Origin: Nonomuraea dietziae
Lineage (GTDB): Bacteria; Actinomycetota; Actinomycetes; Streptosporangiales; Streptosporangiaceae
Assembly: GCF_014195505.1 (NCBI RefSeq)
Contig: NZ_JACIBV010000001.1
Location: 8,308,001-8,372,000, forward strand
Reading direction: 5' to 3'
DNA: 64,000 bases
Shown: positions 33,085 through 41,777 of the stretch, in pieces
Layout of the letters: every line of letters starts with the position of its first letter
Numbering within the stretch: position 1 is the stretch's first letter
Translations under genes and position numbers: made by a program
The notes under the pieces: model-generated
Told to the model about the DNA's origin: nothing
The model's database searches: none
The model's input: only the letters and a program-made list of their open reading frames with translations

Positions 33085-36000
33085 TCAGGCGCGGCGGAGC
33101 TGGAAGGTCAGGCCCAGGTCCGTGTCGGTGTGGACGGGCAGGTCCTCGGAGGCGCCCTCGGTCAGGCTGGAGGCCAGGACCTCCTCGCCCACCAGCGAAC
33201 CGTCCGAGCGCAGCGCCTGTGACAGGTCCTCGGACGAGGCCGTCCACCACAGGTCGATCCTGTCGGTGATGGACAGGCCCGTCGACTTGCGGGCGTCCTG
33301 CACCAGGCGGATGACCTCGCGGATGAGTCCGGCCCTGCGCAGCTCGTCGGTCATGGCCAGGTCGAGCGCGACCGTCTCGCCGGTGCCGGTGTCGACCGCG
33401 CCCGTCTCGACCGCCCAGCCCGACTTGGGCTGCTCGGTGACGATCACCTCGTCGGCGGTGAGCGAGACCGTGCCCAGCTCGCCCGCGTCGACGGAGACCG
33501 GCGAGCCCGAGCGCAGCGTCGCGGCCAGCGAGCCGGCGTCGGCGGCCGAGACCGCCGCCGCGACCAGCTTGGTCTGCGAGCCGAACCGCTTGCCGAGCGC
33601 CCTGAAGTTGGGCTTGACGGTGAAAGACACCAAATCCGTACTAAATCCCGACATGTCTTCCAGGGCCTGGACGTTCAGCTCGTCCGCGATGAGGTCGCGC
33701 AGCTCGGGGGAGAGCGACGCCCAGCCCGGAGCGCCCACGAGGGCGCGGCCCAGCGGCTGGCGGGTCTTGACCCCGGAGGCGGCCCTGGCCGAACGGCCCA
33801 GCTCCACCAGCCGCCGCACCAGCGCCATCTGCGCCGACAGCGACGGGTCGAGCAGCTCATCCTTGACCGCAGGCCAGGAGGTCAGGTGCACCGACGAGGG
33901 CGCGTCCACGCCGCGCAGCACGTCCCAGAGGTAGTCGGTCACGAACGGCGTCATCGGCGCCATGAGCCTGGTGACCGTCTCCAGGCACTCGTACAGCGTC
34001 GCGAACGCCTCCTGCGAGCCCTGCCAGAACCTGCGGCGCGAGCGCCTGACGTACCAGTTGGACAGGTCGTCGAGGAACTCGGCGAGCCTGCGGCCCGCGC
34101 GCACGGTGTCGAAGGAGTCGAAGGCGGCCGACACCTCCGCCACCGTCCTGTGCAGCTCGGCCAGCGCCCACCTGTCGATCAGCGGGCGCTCGGAGGCGAG
34201 CGGCGCCTCCGCCGCCATCGAGGGCGACCACGACTCGGCGTTGGCGTAGAGGGTGAAGAAGGAGGCGGTGTTCCAGTAGGTCAGCAGGACCTTGCGGACG
34301 ATCTCCTCGAGCGCGTTGTGACCCACGCGGCGCGCCGCCCACGGCGAGCCCGAGGCGGCCATGAACCAGCGCAGCGCGTCGGCGCCGTGCTGGTCCATCA
34401 GCGAGATGGGCTCCAGGACGTTGCCGAGGTGCTTGCTCATCTTGCGGCCGTCCTCGGCCAGGATGAGGCCGAGGCAGAGCACGTTCTCGTAGGAGGACTG
34501 CTCGAAGACCAGCGAGCCGACCGCCATCAGCGAGTAGAACCAGCCGCGGGTCTGGTCGGTCGCCTCGCAGATGAACTGCGCGGGGTAGACGCCCTCGGGC
34601 TTGCCCTTGGCGCCCCACTGGGCGAACGGCATGGAGCCCGAGTCGTACCACGCGTCGATGACGTCGGGCACGCGCTGGGCGACGGCGCCGCACGAGGGGC
34701 AGGGGAAGGTCACGTCGTCCACGTAGGGACGGTGCGGGTCGAGGTTCGACAGCTCCTGTCCCGCCAGGGACCCGAGCTCCTCCAGCGACCCGACGCACGT
34801 GACGTGCGACTCGTCGGCCGAGCACACCCAGAGAGGCAGCGGGGTGCCCCAGTAGCGCGAGCGCGACAGCGACCAGTCGACGTTGTTGCGCAGCCACTCG
34901 CCGAAGCGGCCCCACTTGATGGTCTCGGGGAACCAGTTGGTCTTCTCGTTCTCCGCGAGCATCGTGTCCTTGACCGCGGTGGTGCGGATGTACCAGGCGG
35001 GCAGCGCGTAGTAGAGCAGCGGGGTGTGGCAGCGCCAGCAGTGCGGGTAGCTGTGGTCGAAGTGACCGCCGCGGAACAGCAGGCCGCGCCCGGCGAGGTC
35101 CTCGGTCAGGCCCTCGTCGGCGTCCTTGAAGAACTGGCCGCCCACCATCGGCACGTCGGGCAGGAAACGCCCGTCGGGGCCGATCGGGTTGACGATCGGC
35201 ATGCCGTACGACTTGCAGACGGTCATGTCGTCGGCGCCGAAGGCGGGGGCCTGGTGGACCAGGCCCGTGCCGTCCTCGACGGTCACGTAGTCGCCGAGGA
35301 CCACGTAGTGCGCGCCGGGGATGTCGACCAGGTCGAACGGGCGGGAGTAGGCGGTGCGCTCGAGCTCGCGCCCAGAGAAGCGGGCCACCTCGGTGGCGCC
35401 CTCGCCGAGGACCGACAGCAGCGGCTCGGCCACCACCAGCACCTCACCGTCGGCGGTGCGGGCGGCGACGTAGGTGACCTCCGGGTGTACGGCCACCGCC
35501 GTGTTGGACACCAGCGTCCACGGCGTGGTCGTCCAGATCAGCAGCGAGGCGTTCAGCTCGGCCAGCGGGCCCGAGGTCACGGGCATGCGGACGTAGACCG
35601 AGGGCGAGGTGACGGTCTCGTAGCCACCGGGCTGGCCCAGCTCGTGGTCGGACAGGCCGGTGCCGCAGCGCGGGCAGTACGGCGTGATGCGGAAGTCGCG
35701 GAACAGCAGGCCCTTGTCGAAGATGACCTTGAGCGACCACCAGACGGACTCGACGTACTCGGGGTCCATCGTGCGGTAGGCCTGGGACAGGTCGATCCAG
35801 TAGCCCATGCGCTCGGTCAGCTCTTCGAAGGCGTCGACGTGGCGCAGGACCGACTCGCGGCACTTGGCGTTGAACTCGGCGATGCCGTACGCCTCGATGT
35901 CCTTCTTGCCGGTCAGGCCGAGCTCTTTCTCGATGCCCACCTCGACGGGCAGGCCGTGGCAGTCCCAGCCGGCCTTGCGGGGCACGCTGAAGCCGCGCAT

Positions 36001-36228
36001 GGTCTTGTAGCGGGGGAAGAGGTCCTTGAAGACGCGCGCCTCGACGTGGTGAACGCCCGGCAGGCCGTTGGCGGTGGGAGGGCCCTCGTAGAAGACCCAG
36101 GAGGGAGCGCCTTCGTTCTGCTCGACGGAGCGCTCGAAGATCTTCCCGTCCCGCCATCGGTCGAGGACCTCACGCTCGAGCGCGGGCAGGTCGACCTGCG
36201 CGGGTAGAGAGCGGAAATAGTGGGACAT
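33085..36228 (-). CDS. ileS: isoleucyl-tRNA synthetase
   Basis: Class I aminoacyl-tRNA synthetase charging tRNA-Ile, 1047 aa. The HIGH-type motif is in PPTANGLPGVHHVEARVFKD (about residues 47-66). The CP1 editing domain follows, KMSKH is in the second signature (GRKMSKHLGNVLEP), and the anticodon-binding and C-terminal domains complete it. Length, PPTANG and the HH variant resemble the long, eukaryote-like IleS2 type that is often mupirocin-insensitive; that property is inference. ATG at 36228 has GGAGG about 9 bases upstream and starts the conserved HYFRSLPAQVDLPALEREVL region; the upstream open frame is leader. Expression should be controlled by the T-box leader upstream. Confidence 0.96.
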   Translation of the reverse strand: MSHYFRSLPAQVDLPALEREVLDRWRDGKIFERSVEQNEGAPSWVFYEGPPTANGLPGVHHVEARVFKDLFPRYKTMRGFSVPRKAGWDCHGLPVEVGIEKELGLTGKKDIEAYGIAEFNAKCRESVLRHVDAFEELTERMGYWIDLSQAYRTMDPEYVESVWWSLKVIFDKGLLFRDFRITPYCPRCGTGLSDHELGQPGGYETVTSPSVYVRMPVTSGPLAELNASLLIWTTTPWTLVSNTAVAVHPEVTYVAARTADGEVLVVAEPLLSVLGEGATEVARFSGRELERTAYSRPFDLVDIPGAHYVVLGDYVTVEDGTGLVHQAPAFGADDMTVCKSYGMPIVNPIGPDGRFLPDVPMVGGQFFKDADEGLTEDLAGRGLLFRGGHFDHSYPHCWRCHTPLLYYALPAWYIRTTAVKDTMLAENEKTNWFPETIKWGRFGEWLRNNVDWSLSRSRYWGTPLPLWVCSADESHVTCVGSLEELGSLAGQELSNLDPHRPYVDDVTFPCPSCGAVAQRVPDVIDAWYDSGSMPFAQWGAKGKPEGVYPAQFICEATDQTRGWFYSLMAVGSLVFEQSSYENVLCLGLILAEDGRKMSKHLGNVLEPISLMDQHGADALRWFMAASGSPWAARRVGHNALEEIVRKVLLTYWNTASFFTLYANAESWSPSMAAEAPLASERPLIDRWALAELHRTVAEVSAAFDSFDTVRAGRRLAEFLDDLSNWYVRRSRRRFWQGSQEAFATLYECLETVTRLMAPMTPFVTDYLWDVLRGVDAPSSVHLTSWPAVKDELLDPSLSAQMALVRRLVELGRSARAASGVKTRQPLGRALVGAPGWASLSPELRDLIADELNVQALEDMSGFSTDLVSFTVKPNFRALGKRFGSQTKLVAAAVSAADAGSLAATLRSGSPVSVDAGELGTVSLTADEVIVTEQPKSGWAVETGAVDTGTGETVALDLAMTDELRRAGLIREVIRLVQDARKSTGLSITDRIDLWWTASSEDLSQALRSDGSLVGEEVLASSLTEGASEDLPVHTDTDLGLTFQLRRA

Positions 36229-36262
36229 CTCGGGCGGGACCTCCACGGTGTCGGACGGCGAC

Positions 36263-36424
36263 GGCGTGAAGGGACGAAGCCGTGCGGCTCCGCGGTACCA
36301 CCCCTCTTGACCCCCGAAGGGACCCACTTCATTTCGTCTGCGGCCGGTTCTAGTGAGCTCTCGGCGAGCCGTTCTTCCGGCGGCTCGGGAGTGATATCCC
36401 TTGTGATCTCGATCACAGGGCTCC
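36263..36424 (-). ncRNA. T-box riboswitch (ileS leader, ultrashort stem I)
   Basis: On the minus strand the core AGGGGTGGTACCGCGG (about 36305-36290) followed by TTCGTCCCTTCA (to 36267) is a clear T-box antisequestrator/antiterminator with the UGGU bulge that pairs with tRNA ACCA. Stem I is very short (36424-36388): GGAG/CUCC base helix, then the bulge AUAUCA containing the isoleucine specifier AUC (36395-36393), then the helix CCCUGUGAU-CGAG-AUCACAAGGG. There is no terminator with a U-run. The ileS Shine-Dalgarno (GGAGG) lies about 25 nt after the T-box, so regulation is probably at translation initiation, as known for actinobacterial ileS leaders. Confidence 0.9.
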
Positions 36425-36589
36425 GTCAACGCCTTGCAGGCTAAAACCATAACGCAGAGTGGAGGGCGAAGGCTTCCCGATATCCCACTCAGCAAATCGC
36501 GACAAAGATCCGGGAATGGATGCCTATGGTGAGGAGTTGATCCGGCGAGGCGGGATAGTACGGGAGGGGTAATCCGTACGGCGGGTCGT
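36425..36589. other. divergent spacer ileS leader / dksA-like gene
   Basis: On the minus strand TATGGT near 36452-36447 could be the -10 of the ileS leader. On the plus strand an inverted repeat GTACGG-(10 nt)-CCGTAC lies at 36558-36579, just upstream of the candidate promoter of the next operon. No gene is seen. Confidence 0.4.
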
Positions 36590-36618
36590 TTGCCGAGTCG
36601 TTATCCACGGCCTAAGCT
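36590..36618 (+). promoter_or_regulatory. candidate promoter of dksA-like/lspA/rluD operon
   Basis: TTGCCG (36590-36595) and TAAGCT (36613-36618) with a 17-bp spacer lie 39 bp before the ATG. A TTATCCACG word (36601-36609) inside the spacer resembles a single DnaA box, probably by chance. Confidence 0.45.
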
Positions 36619-36657
36619 GCCCGCACCGTTTGAGCCTTGATCAGCATGGAGGCAGCC

Positions 36658-37047
36658 ATGGCGGCAGTCACGCAGACCGCGACCCCTTCGATGTGGTCGG
36701 CAGAGGAGCTGGCCGAGGTACGCGACACCCTCGTTCAGGAAATCGCCGAGCTCGAGGCGGACATCCTTCGACACGAGACCGAGATCGCCTCTGGGGACGT
36801 CACCCAGGGAGCCGGCGACGACCAGGCCGATGCCGGGGCCAAGACCTATGAGCGGGAACGCGAGATCGCCCTTACCCTGAACACACGCGACCTGGTCGCG
36901 CAGAACGAACGTGCGATCGCCAGGATCGACGCAGGGACCTATGGAGTGTGCGAATCGTGCCACAAGCCGATCGGCAAGGAGCGTCTTCAGGCGTTCCCGA
37001 GGGCGACGCTGTGCGTGACATGCAAGCAGCGGGAGGAGCGCCGCTGA
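36658..37047 (+). CDS. DksA/TraR-family C4 zinc-finger protein
   Basis: A 129-aa DksA/TraR-like protein. A helical coiled-coil hairpin (about residues 14-90, WSAEELAEVRDTLVQEIAEL at its start) is followed by a C4 zinc finger with CESC and CVTC and the typical KPIGKERLQAFPRATL between. In proteobacteria such proteins enter the RNA polymerase secondary channel; in actinobacteria the role is less clear (some are annotated as RbpA-unrelated, redox-sensing DksA homologues). ATG at 36658 is preferred because GGAGG ends five bases upstream; ATG at 36646 and TTG at 36637 are in frame. lspA follows within a few bases. Confidence 0.88.
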   Translation: MAAVTQTATPSMWSAEELAEVRDTLVQEIAELEADILRHETEIASGDVTQGAGDDQADAGAKTYEREREIALTLNTRDLVAQNERAIARIDAGTYGVCESCHKPIGKERLQAFPRATLCVTCKQREERR

Positions 37048-37050
37048 GCG

Positions 37051-37608
37051 CTGACGGCGAGAAAGCCGCGAGGGCCGGTCGGGCGACGCCTGATCGGCCT
37101 TCTCGCGTCGCTCGCCGTGGTGATCTACGGGCTCGACCTGTTCACCAAGACGCTGGTGCTGCGGACGCTCGAGGGCAGGGAGCCGGAGGTGGTGATCCCC
37201 GGGCTGCTCCAGTTCAGGGTGATCTTCAACTCCGGCGCCGCCTTCAGCATCGGCACGGGGATGACCTTCGTGTTCACCCTGGTGGCCGCCGGCGTGGTGA
37301 TCGCGATCATCCGCACCGCGCGCAAGCTGCACAGCCTGCCGTGGGCGATCACGCTCGGCCTGATGCTGGGCGGGGCGCTGGGCAACCTCACCGACCGGCT
37401 GCTGCGCTACCCCGCGGGCTTCGGCCGTCCCGCCTCGGGGCAGTTGCAGGGGCACGTGGTCGACTTCATCGAGACCTTCCCCGGCCACTTCCCCGTCTGG
37501 AACATCGCCGACTCGGCGATCGTGTGCGGCGGCATCGTGGCGGTCTTCCTGGCCTGGCGCGGCTACCAGATCGACGGCACCAGGGAGGTGACCACCAAGA
37601 ATGTCTGA
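37051..37608 (+). CDS. lspA: lipoprotein signal peptidase (signal peptidase II)
   Basis: Aspartic membrane protease that cleaves signal peptides from prolipoproteins. Four membrane helices; the motifs LDLFTK, FNSGAAFSI, GNLTDRLLRYP and VWNIADSAIV carry the two catalytic aspartates (in NLTD and IAD). The frame has no ATG, GTG or TTG between the preceding stop (37045) and GTG 37117. That GTG would leave only about six residues before the conserved Asp and remove most of helix 1. CTG at 37051 would give a normal N-terminus (LTARKPRGPVGRRLIGLLAS), so I annotate that start tentatively; GGGAGGAG lies about 12 bases upstream. The 3' end overlaps rluD by 8 bp. Confidence 0.85.
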   Translation: MTARKPRGPVGRRLIGLLASLAVVIYGLDLFTKTLVLRTLEGREPEVVIPGLLQFRVIFNSGAAFSIGTGMTFVFTLVAAGVVIAIIRTARKLHSLPWAITLGLMLGGALGNLTDRLLRYPAGFGRPASGQLQGHVVDFIETFPGHFPVWNIADSAIVCGGIVAVFLAWRGYQIDGTREVTTKNV

Positions 37609-38530
37609 ACAGCGCAGCCTGCCCGTCCCCGACGGGCTCGAAGGCGAACGACTCGACGCCGCGCTGTCGCGGCTCTTCGGTTTCTCGCGCACCCGCGCGG
37701 CCGAGCTGATCAGCTCGGGCGAGGTGCTGGTGGACGGCTCACAGGCCGCCAAGTCCGACAGGGTGCACGCGGGCGCGTGGCTCGACGTCACCCTTCCCCC
37801 GCCCATCACGACGCCCATGCCGGTGGCCGAGCCGGTGCCGGGGATGGCGATCATCTACGAGGACGACGACATCGTGGTGGTCAACAAGCCCATCGGCGTC
37901 GCGGCCCACCCGACCGTCGGATGGACGGGCCCCACGGTGATCGGCGGCCTGCTCGGCACCGGTCACACGGTGGCGACCAGCGGCGCGGCCGAGCGGCAGG
38001 GCATCGTGCACCGCCTCGACGCCAACACCACCGGCGCGATGGTCGTGGCCAAGAGCGAGCACGCCTACTCCTTCCTCAAGCGCGCCTTCAAGGAGCGCAC
38101 GGTCGACAAGCGCTACCACGCGCTGGTGCAGGGCCACCCCGACCCGTTCAGGGGCACGGTCGACGCGCCCATCGACCGGCACCCCTCGGGCGACGGCAGG
38201 TTCGCCGTCGTGGCGGGCGGCAAGCCGTCGGTGACCCACTACGACACGGTCGAGGCCTTCAGGGCCGCCACGCTGCTGGACATCAAGCTGGAGACCGGGC
38301 GCACGCACCAGATCCGCGTCCACATGGCCGCGCTGCGCCACCCCTGTGTGGGCGACCTGATGTACGGCGCCGACCCCACCCTCGCGGCCAGGCTCGGCAT
38401 GACCAGGCAGTGGCTGCACGCGGTCTCGCTCGGCTTCGAGCACCCCTCCGGGGGCGAGTGGGTCTCCTTCAGCAGCGACTACCCCGACGACCTGCAGAAG
38501 GCGCTCGACATGGTGCGCGCGGAGTCCTGA
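37601..38530 (+). CDS. RluD-family 23S rRNA pseudouridine synthase
   Basis: Pseudouridine synthase of the RluA/RluD family, 309 aa. An N-terminal S4-like RNA-binding domain (ERLDAALSRLFGFSRTRAAE, about residues 12-31) is followed by the catalytic domain with IVHRLDANTTGAMVVAKSE, in which the conserved Asp of HRLD is the catalytic residue, and by LETGRTHQIRVHMAALRHP. The likely target is helix 69 of 23S rRNA, by analogy. ATG at 37601 lies inside the lspA end. The gene meets the convergent kinase gene with only 2 bp between stops, leaving no room for a terminator. Confidence 0.92.
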   Translation: MSEQRSLPVPDGLEGERLDAALSRLFGFSRTRAAELISSGEVLVDGSQAAKSDRVHAGAWLDVTLPPPITTPMPVAEPVPGMAIIYEDDDIVVVNKPIGVAAHPTVGWTGPTVIGGLLGTGHTVATSGAAERQGIVHRLDANTTGAMVVAKSEHAYSFLKRAFKERTVDKRYHALVQGHPDPFRGTVDAPIDRHPSGDGRFAVVAGGKPSVTHYDTVEAFRAATLLDIKLETGRTHQIRVHMAALRHPCVGDLMYGADPTLAARLGMTRQWLHAVSLGFEHPSGGEWVSFSSDYPDDLQKALDMVRAES

Positions 38531-38532
38531 CC

Positions 38533-39984
38533 TCAGCTCCTCGCCTTGTCCTTCGCCTTGGCCGGCCCCTTGCTCTTGGCCTTGATCTTGCCCTTCTCGC
38601 GCTGTCCCCCCGCGGCCTCGCCCTCGTCGGGCTCGACCTGACCGGAGTCGGCGGGCGCGTCGTCGGGCGCGTCCTCGGCAGGCGGGTCCGCGGTCGGCTC
38701 CTCGGTCGGCTCCTCCGTCTCCTCCGCGGGAGGCGAGGACTGCTTCGCCTTGCCCTTGCTCCTGGTCGGCTTCGGGCTGGGCCTGTCCTGGTCGGTCCTG
38801 GCGGGCGGTCTGCTCTGCTTCGGCTGCCTGCCCACGTCGGCGGAGGTCGGGGCCTGCCGGGCCGGCTGGGTCCCGTCGTCGTCCGAGCTCACAGCGGTGG
38901 GCTCAGGCGCGGGCGCAGGCGCGGGCTTGGAGGTCTCCGTCGGCGTGCTGACCACCGAGGGCACGGAGGCCGGCTGCTTCGGCTGGGGGGTCTCCGCGCG
39001 GCCCGACATCCACGCCATCCCGCCGGTCACCAGCGCCACCACCGTCGCCGCGGCCGCGAGCGCGACCAGCGGTGGCGGCCGCTTCCCATGAGCCGCGGGC
39101 CGTACGGCCGAGCCGGGCGGCGCGGGAGGCACCACCACGGCCACGGGCGCGGTCGCCTCAGGGGCCAGGCCGAGCACGATCGGCCTGAGGCGCCGTTCGG
39201 CCTCGTCGATGTCCATCCGCTCGGCCGGGTCCTTGCGCAGCAGCCCGTGCACGACCGGCGCGAGCGGCCCCGCGGACGCCATCGGCATCGGCTCGTCGTG
39301 CATGACGGCGGCCAGCGTGGCCAGGGCGTGGCCGCGGTGGAAGGGCGAGTGGCCCTCCACGGCCGTGTAGAGCGTGACCCCCAGCGACCACAGGTCCGAG
39401 GCGGGCTCGGCGCTGCCGCCCGCCGCGCGTTCGGGCGCGATGAAGGCGGGCGTGCCGACCAGGATGCCGGTCCTGGTCACCGGGGCCTCGTCCTCCGTCG
39501 TGGCGATGCCGAAGTCGGTCAGCACCGCCCTGCCGTCCTCGGCGAGCAGCACGTTGTCCGGTTTCACGTCACGGTGCAGCACTCCCACGGCGTGGGCGGC
39601 GCGCAGCGCGGCCAGGATCTCCAGTCCGATCTCCGCCACCCTGGCCGGTTCGAGCGGTCCCCTCTCACGCACCAGCGAGCCGAGCGTCCGCGAGCGGACC
39701 AGCTCCATGATGATCCAGGGGTGTCCGCCCTCCTGGACCACGTCGTAGACGGTCGCCACCCCCGGATGCGCGACCCTCCCCGCGGCCCTGGCCTCGCGGA
39801 AGGTGCGCACGGTGAAGACCTCGCGTTCGGGACCGCTCAGGTCGGGCGGTGGCAGCACCTCCTTGACCGCGACGTCGCGGCCGAGCACTTCGTCGTATGC
39901 GTGCCATACGGTGCCCATGCCGCCACGTCCGATGGTTCTGAGCAACCTGTACCGCCCGCCGATGATCCCCGGAGATTCGGACAT
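38533..39984 (-). CDS. membrane Ser/Thr protein kinase (kinase 1)
   Basis: Hanks-type kinase, 483 aa. Kinase domain about residues 12-265 with Gly-rich loop GRGGMGTV, catalytic Lys41, HRDVKPDNVLLAEDG and DFGIA, so an active RD kinase is predicted. One membrane helix (PLVALAAAATVVALVTGGMA, about 315) is followed by a low-complexity external region rich in Pro, Thr, Glu and Asp ending in a Lys-rich tail (KGKIKAKSKGPAKAKDKARS). There are no PASTA repeats and no sensor domain. ATG at 39984 is used although its Shine-Dalgarno is weak; the frame is open to a TTG at 40017. It lies 10 bp after azlD and closes the minus-strand run that starts with two further kinases. Confidence 0.9.
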   Translation of the reverse strand: MSESPGIIGGRYRLLRTIGRGGMGTVWHAYDEVLGRDVAVKEVLPPPDLSGPEREVFTVRTFREARAAGRVAHPGVATVYDVVQEGGHPWIIMELVRSRTLGSLVRERGPLEPARVAEIGLEILAALRAAHAVGVLHRDVKPDNVLLAEDGRAVLTDFGIATTEDEAPVTRTGILVGTPAFIAPERAAGGSAEPASDLWSLGVTLYTAVEGHSPFHRGHALATLAAVMHDEPMPMASAGPLAPVVHGLLRKDPAERMDIDEAERRLRPIVLGLAPEATAPVAVVVPPAPPGSAVRPAAHGKRPPPLVALAAAATVVALVTGGMAWMSGRAETPQPKQPASVPSVVSTPTETSKPAPAPAPEPTAVSSDDDGTQPARQAPTSADVGRQPKQSRPPARTDQDRPSPKPTRSKGKAKQSSPPAEETEEPTEEPTADPPAEDAPDDAPADSGQVEPDEGEAAGGQREKGKIKAKSKGPAKAKDKARS

Positions 39985-39994
39985 GAGGGACGGG

Positions 39995-40306
39995 CTACCC
40001 CGTAAAGACCCGAACAAGCGCGGTGACCACCGCGGCTGCTGCCAGCACCACGAGAAAGGGCGCCCGAAGCACGAGCGCGACGACCGCGGCGCCGAGTCCC
40101 GCCGTCCTGGCCGGGTCGAACTGGAGGGCTCCCTCGTGGGTGAAGGTCTGCACCGCGATCAGCGCGGCCAGCAGCGCGACGGGCACGAGCTCGGCGAACC
40201 TGCGCACCACCGGGTGGTCGAGCACCCTGCGGGGAGCGGCCAGGCCGCACAGCTTCAGCGCGTAGCAGCCCAGACTGACCAGGACGATCGCCCACCACAG
40301 CGTCAT
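39995..40306 (-). CDS. azlD: AzlD-like branched-chain amino-acid exporter subunit
   Basis: A 103-aa four-helix membrane protein of the AzlD family, the small subunit of a branched-chain amino-acid (or analogue) exporter. It opens with TLWWAIVLVSLGCYALKL and carries LVPVALLAALIAVQTF in the middle. The ATG overlaps the azlC stop (ATGA), the standard arrangement. A kinase gene follows after 10 bp, which is not usual for azlCD. Confidence 0.9.
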   Translation of the reverse strand: MTLWWAIVLVSLGCYALKLCGLAAPRRVLDHPVVRRFAELVPVALLAALIAVQTFTHEGALQFDPARTAGLGAAVVALVLRAPFLVVLAAAAVVTALVRVFTG

Positions 40307-40947
40307 CGGAGCACCACCAGGAGCACGACGACGGCCGACAGCAGGACGGGCACGCCCGCGGGGACGAAGGGCGTCGCGAGCAGCGCCACCGCGGCGCCGC
40401 CCAGCGCCAGCCCGCGCAGGCCCGGCTCGCTCACCAGGCGGGGCCAGAGGATGGCCAGGAAGGTGGCGGGTCCGACCGCGTCCAGCCCGAGCACGCCCGG
40501 ATCGCCCAGCGCGGAGGTGCCGAGCGCGCCGATCAGCGTGGTCAGGTTCCACATCAGGTACAGGCTGGCGAAGGTCACGGTGAACGCCCTGCGGGCGGTC
40601 TCGGGGGTCGGCTGGGCCAGCGCGACGGCGGTCGTCTCGTCGATCACCCCCTGGGCGGCCACCAGCCGCCTGCCGCCGCGCACCTTGAGCAGATCGGCCA
40701 GGCGCAGGCCGTACAGGGTGTTGCGCCCGCCCAGCAGGAGCGCGCCCGCCGAGGCAGCCAGCAGGTCGCCGCCTCCCGAGACCGCGCCGACCAGCGCGAA
40801 CTGGGAGGCGCCCGTGAAGGCGAGAAGGCTGAGGACGCACGACTGCGCCACGTCGAGTCCTGCGGTGACGGCCGCCGCGCCGAACGCGGCGCCCGACAGG
40901 CCGACGGCGACTCCGACGCCCAGTCCGTCCCTTGTTGCGGTGTTCAT
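40303..40947 (-). CDS. azlC: AzlC-like branched-chain amino-acid exporter subunit
   Basis: A 214-aa AzlC-family membrane protein, the large subunit of the AzlCD exporter; in Bacillus the pair confers azaleucine resistance. Family features are AAFGAAAVTAGLDVAQSC, LLAFTGASQFALVG (about residues 42-55), LLLGGRNTLYGLRLADLL and the middle QGVIDETTAVALAQ. Six to seven membrane helices are seen. The araC-like gene lies 26 bp upstream in the same direction and may control it. Confidence 0.91.
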   Translation of the reverse strand: MNTATRDGLGVGVAVGLSGAAFGAAAVTAGLDVAQSCVLSLLAFTGASQFALVGAVSGGGDLLAASAGALLLGGRNTLYGLRLADLLKVRGGRRLVAAQGVIDETTAVALAQPTPETARRAFTVTFASLYLMWNLTTLIGALGTSALGDPGVLGLDAVGPATFLAILWPRLVSEPGLRGLALGGAAVALLATPFVPAGVPVLLSAVVVLLVVLR

Positions 40948-40973
40948 ACCGCCTGAGGCTATGACCTGGGAGA

Positions 40974-41777
40974 TTAGCGAGTCTTGTACGTTCCTGCGGC
41001 GCGCTGGTAGGCGGCGGGCGGGATGCCGACGACGCGCTTGAAGTGACGGCCCAGGTGGGCCTGGTCGGTGAAGCCGACCTCGGCGGCGACCTCGGCGGGG
41101 GGCAGGCCGGTCTCCAGGAGGCGGCGGGCCTGCCGTACGCGCAGGGAGGTGAGGTAGGCGTGCGGCGGCAGGCCCGTGACGGCCTTGAACGCGCGCAGCA
41201 GCGGGAAGGGCCTGGCCTGGACGGCCTCGGCCAGGCCCTCCAGGGTGGGCGGGTCGGCCATGCGCTCGTGCAGCAGGTCGATGGCCTGCCGTACCGCGTC
41301 CTGGCCGGTCGGCGCCTCCGGCGCGGGCCGCGAACCGGCGTGCCTGGACAGCAGGCGCGCGAACAGCGCGCGCATCAGCGTGGAGGCGGCGAGCCTGTCG
41401 CCGCGCTCGGTGGCCAGGTGCGCGCTGACCAGCAGCCTGGCCAGATCGGGATCGCGCACCACCTGCTCGGGGAAGTACGGCGTGCTGCGCCCCGCCCCCA
41501 GCGCCTCGACCGACGGGTAGAGCATGCGGTAGGACCAGCCGCCAGGAACGCCCGCCTGACCGGTGTGCTCGTGCTCGGGGTTGACCAGCACCACCTCGCC
41601 CTCACCGGCCCGCAGCAGCCTGCCCTTGTAGGCGAACTCCTCCACGCCCGAGGTGATCACGCCGATCGCGTAGCCCTCGTGGACGTGCCTGGAGAAGCGG
41701 TGGGTGACGTACCGGGCCTTGAGCAGGTCGACTTCAGGCACTCCCGGGTGCCGCCAGAAGCGCGCCTGCTCGCTCAC
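40974..41777 (-). CDS. AraC-family transcriptional regulator
   Basis: A 267-aa regulator with an N-terminal cupin-like sensing domain (about residues 15-95: HRFSRHVHEGYAIGVITSG, then VVLVNPEHEHTG) and a C-terminal AraC domain (about 165-260). The latter holds two helix-turn-helix units, LEGLAEAVQARPFPLLRAFK and PAEVAAEVGFTDQAHLGRHF. AraC proteins of this kind often sit beside AzlCD or LysE-type exporters and respond to amino acids. The GTG start overlaps the stop of the upstream kinase gene (GTGA), so it is translationally coupled to a kinase. Confidence 0.92.
   Translation of the reverse strand: MSEQARFWRHPGVPEVDLLKARYVTHRFSRHVHEGYAIGVITSGVEEFAYKGRLLRAGEGEVVLVNPEHEHTGQAGVPGGWSYRMLYPSVEALGAGRSTPYFPEQVVRDPDLARLLVSAHLATERGDRLAASTLMRALFARLLSRHAGSRPAPEAPTGQDAVRQAIDLLHERMADPPTLEGLAEAVQARPFPLLRAFKAVTGLPPHAYLTSLRVRQARRLLETGLPPAEVAAEVGFTDQAHLGRHFKRVVGIPPAAYQRAAGTYKTR

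Noticed and set aside
32650..33222. Plus-strand ORF with repeated SGRTAV units
   Set aside because: It is the translation of the minisatellite and then of the antisense of ileS; no independent coding evidence.
36601..36609. DnaA-box-like TTATCCACG
   Set aside because: Single imperfect copy inside a promoter spacer; no cluster of boxes and no dnaA/dnaN neighbourhood, so not an origin.
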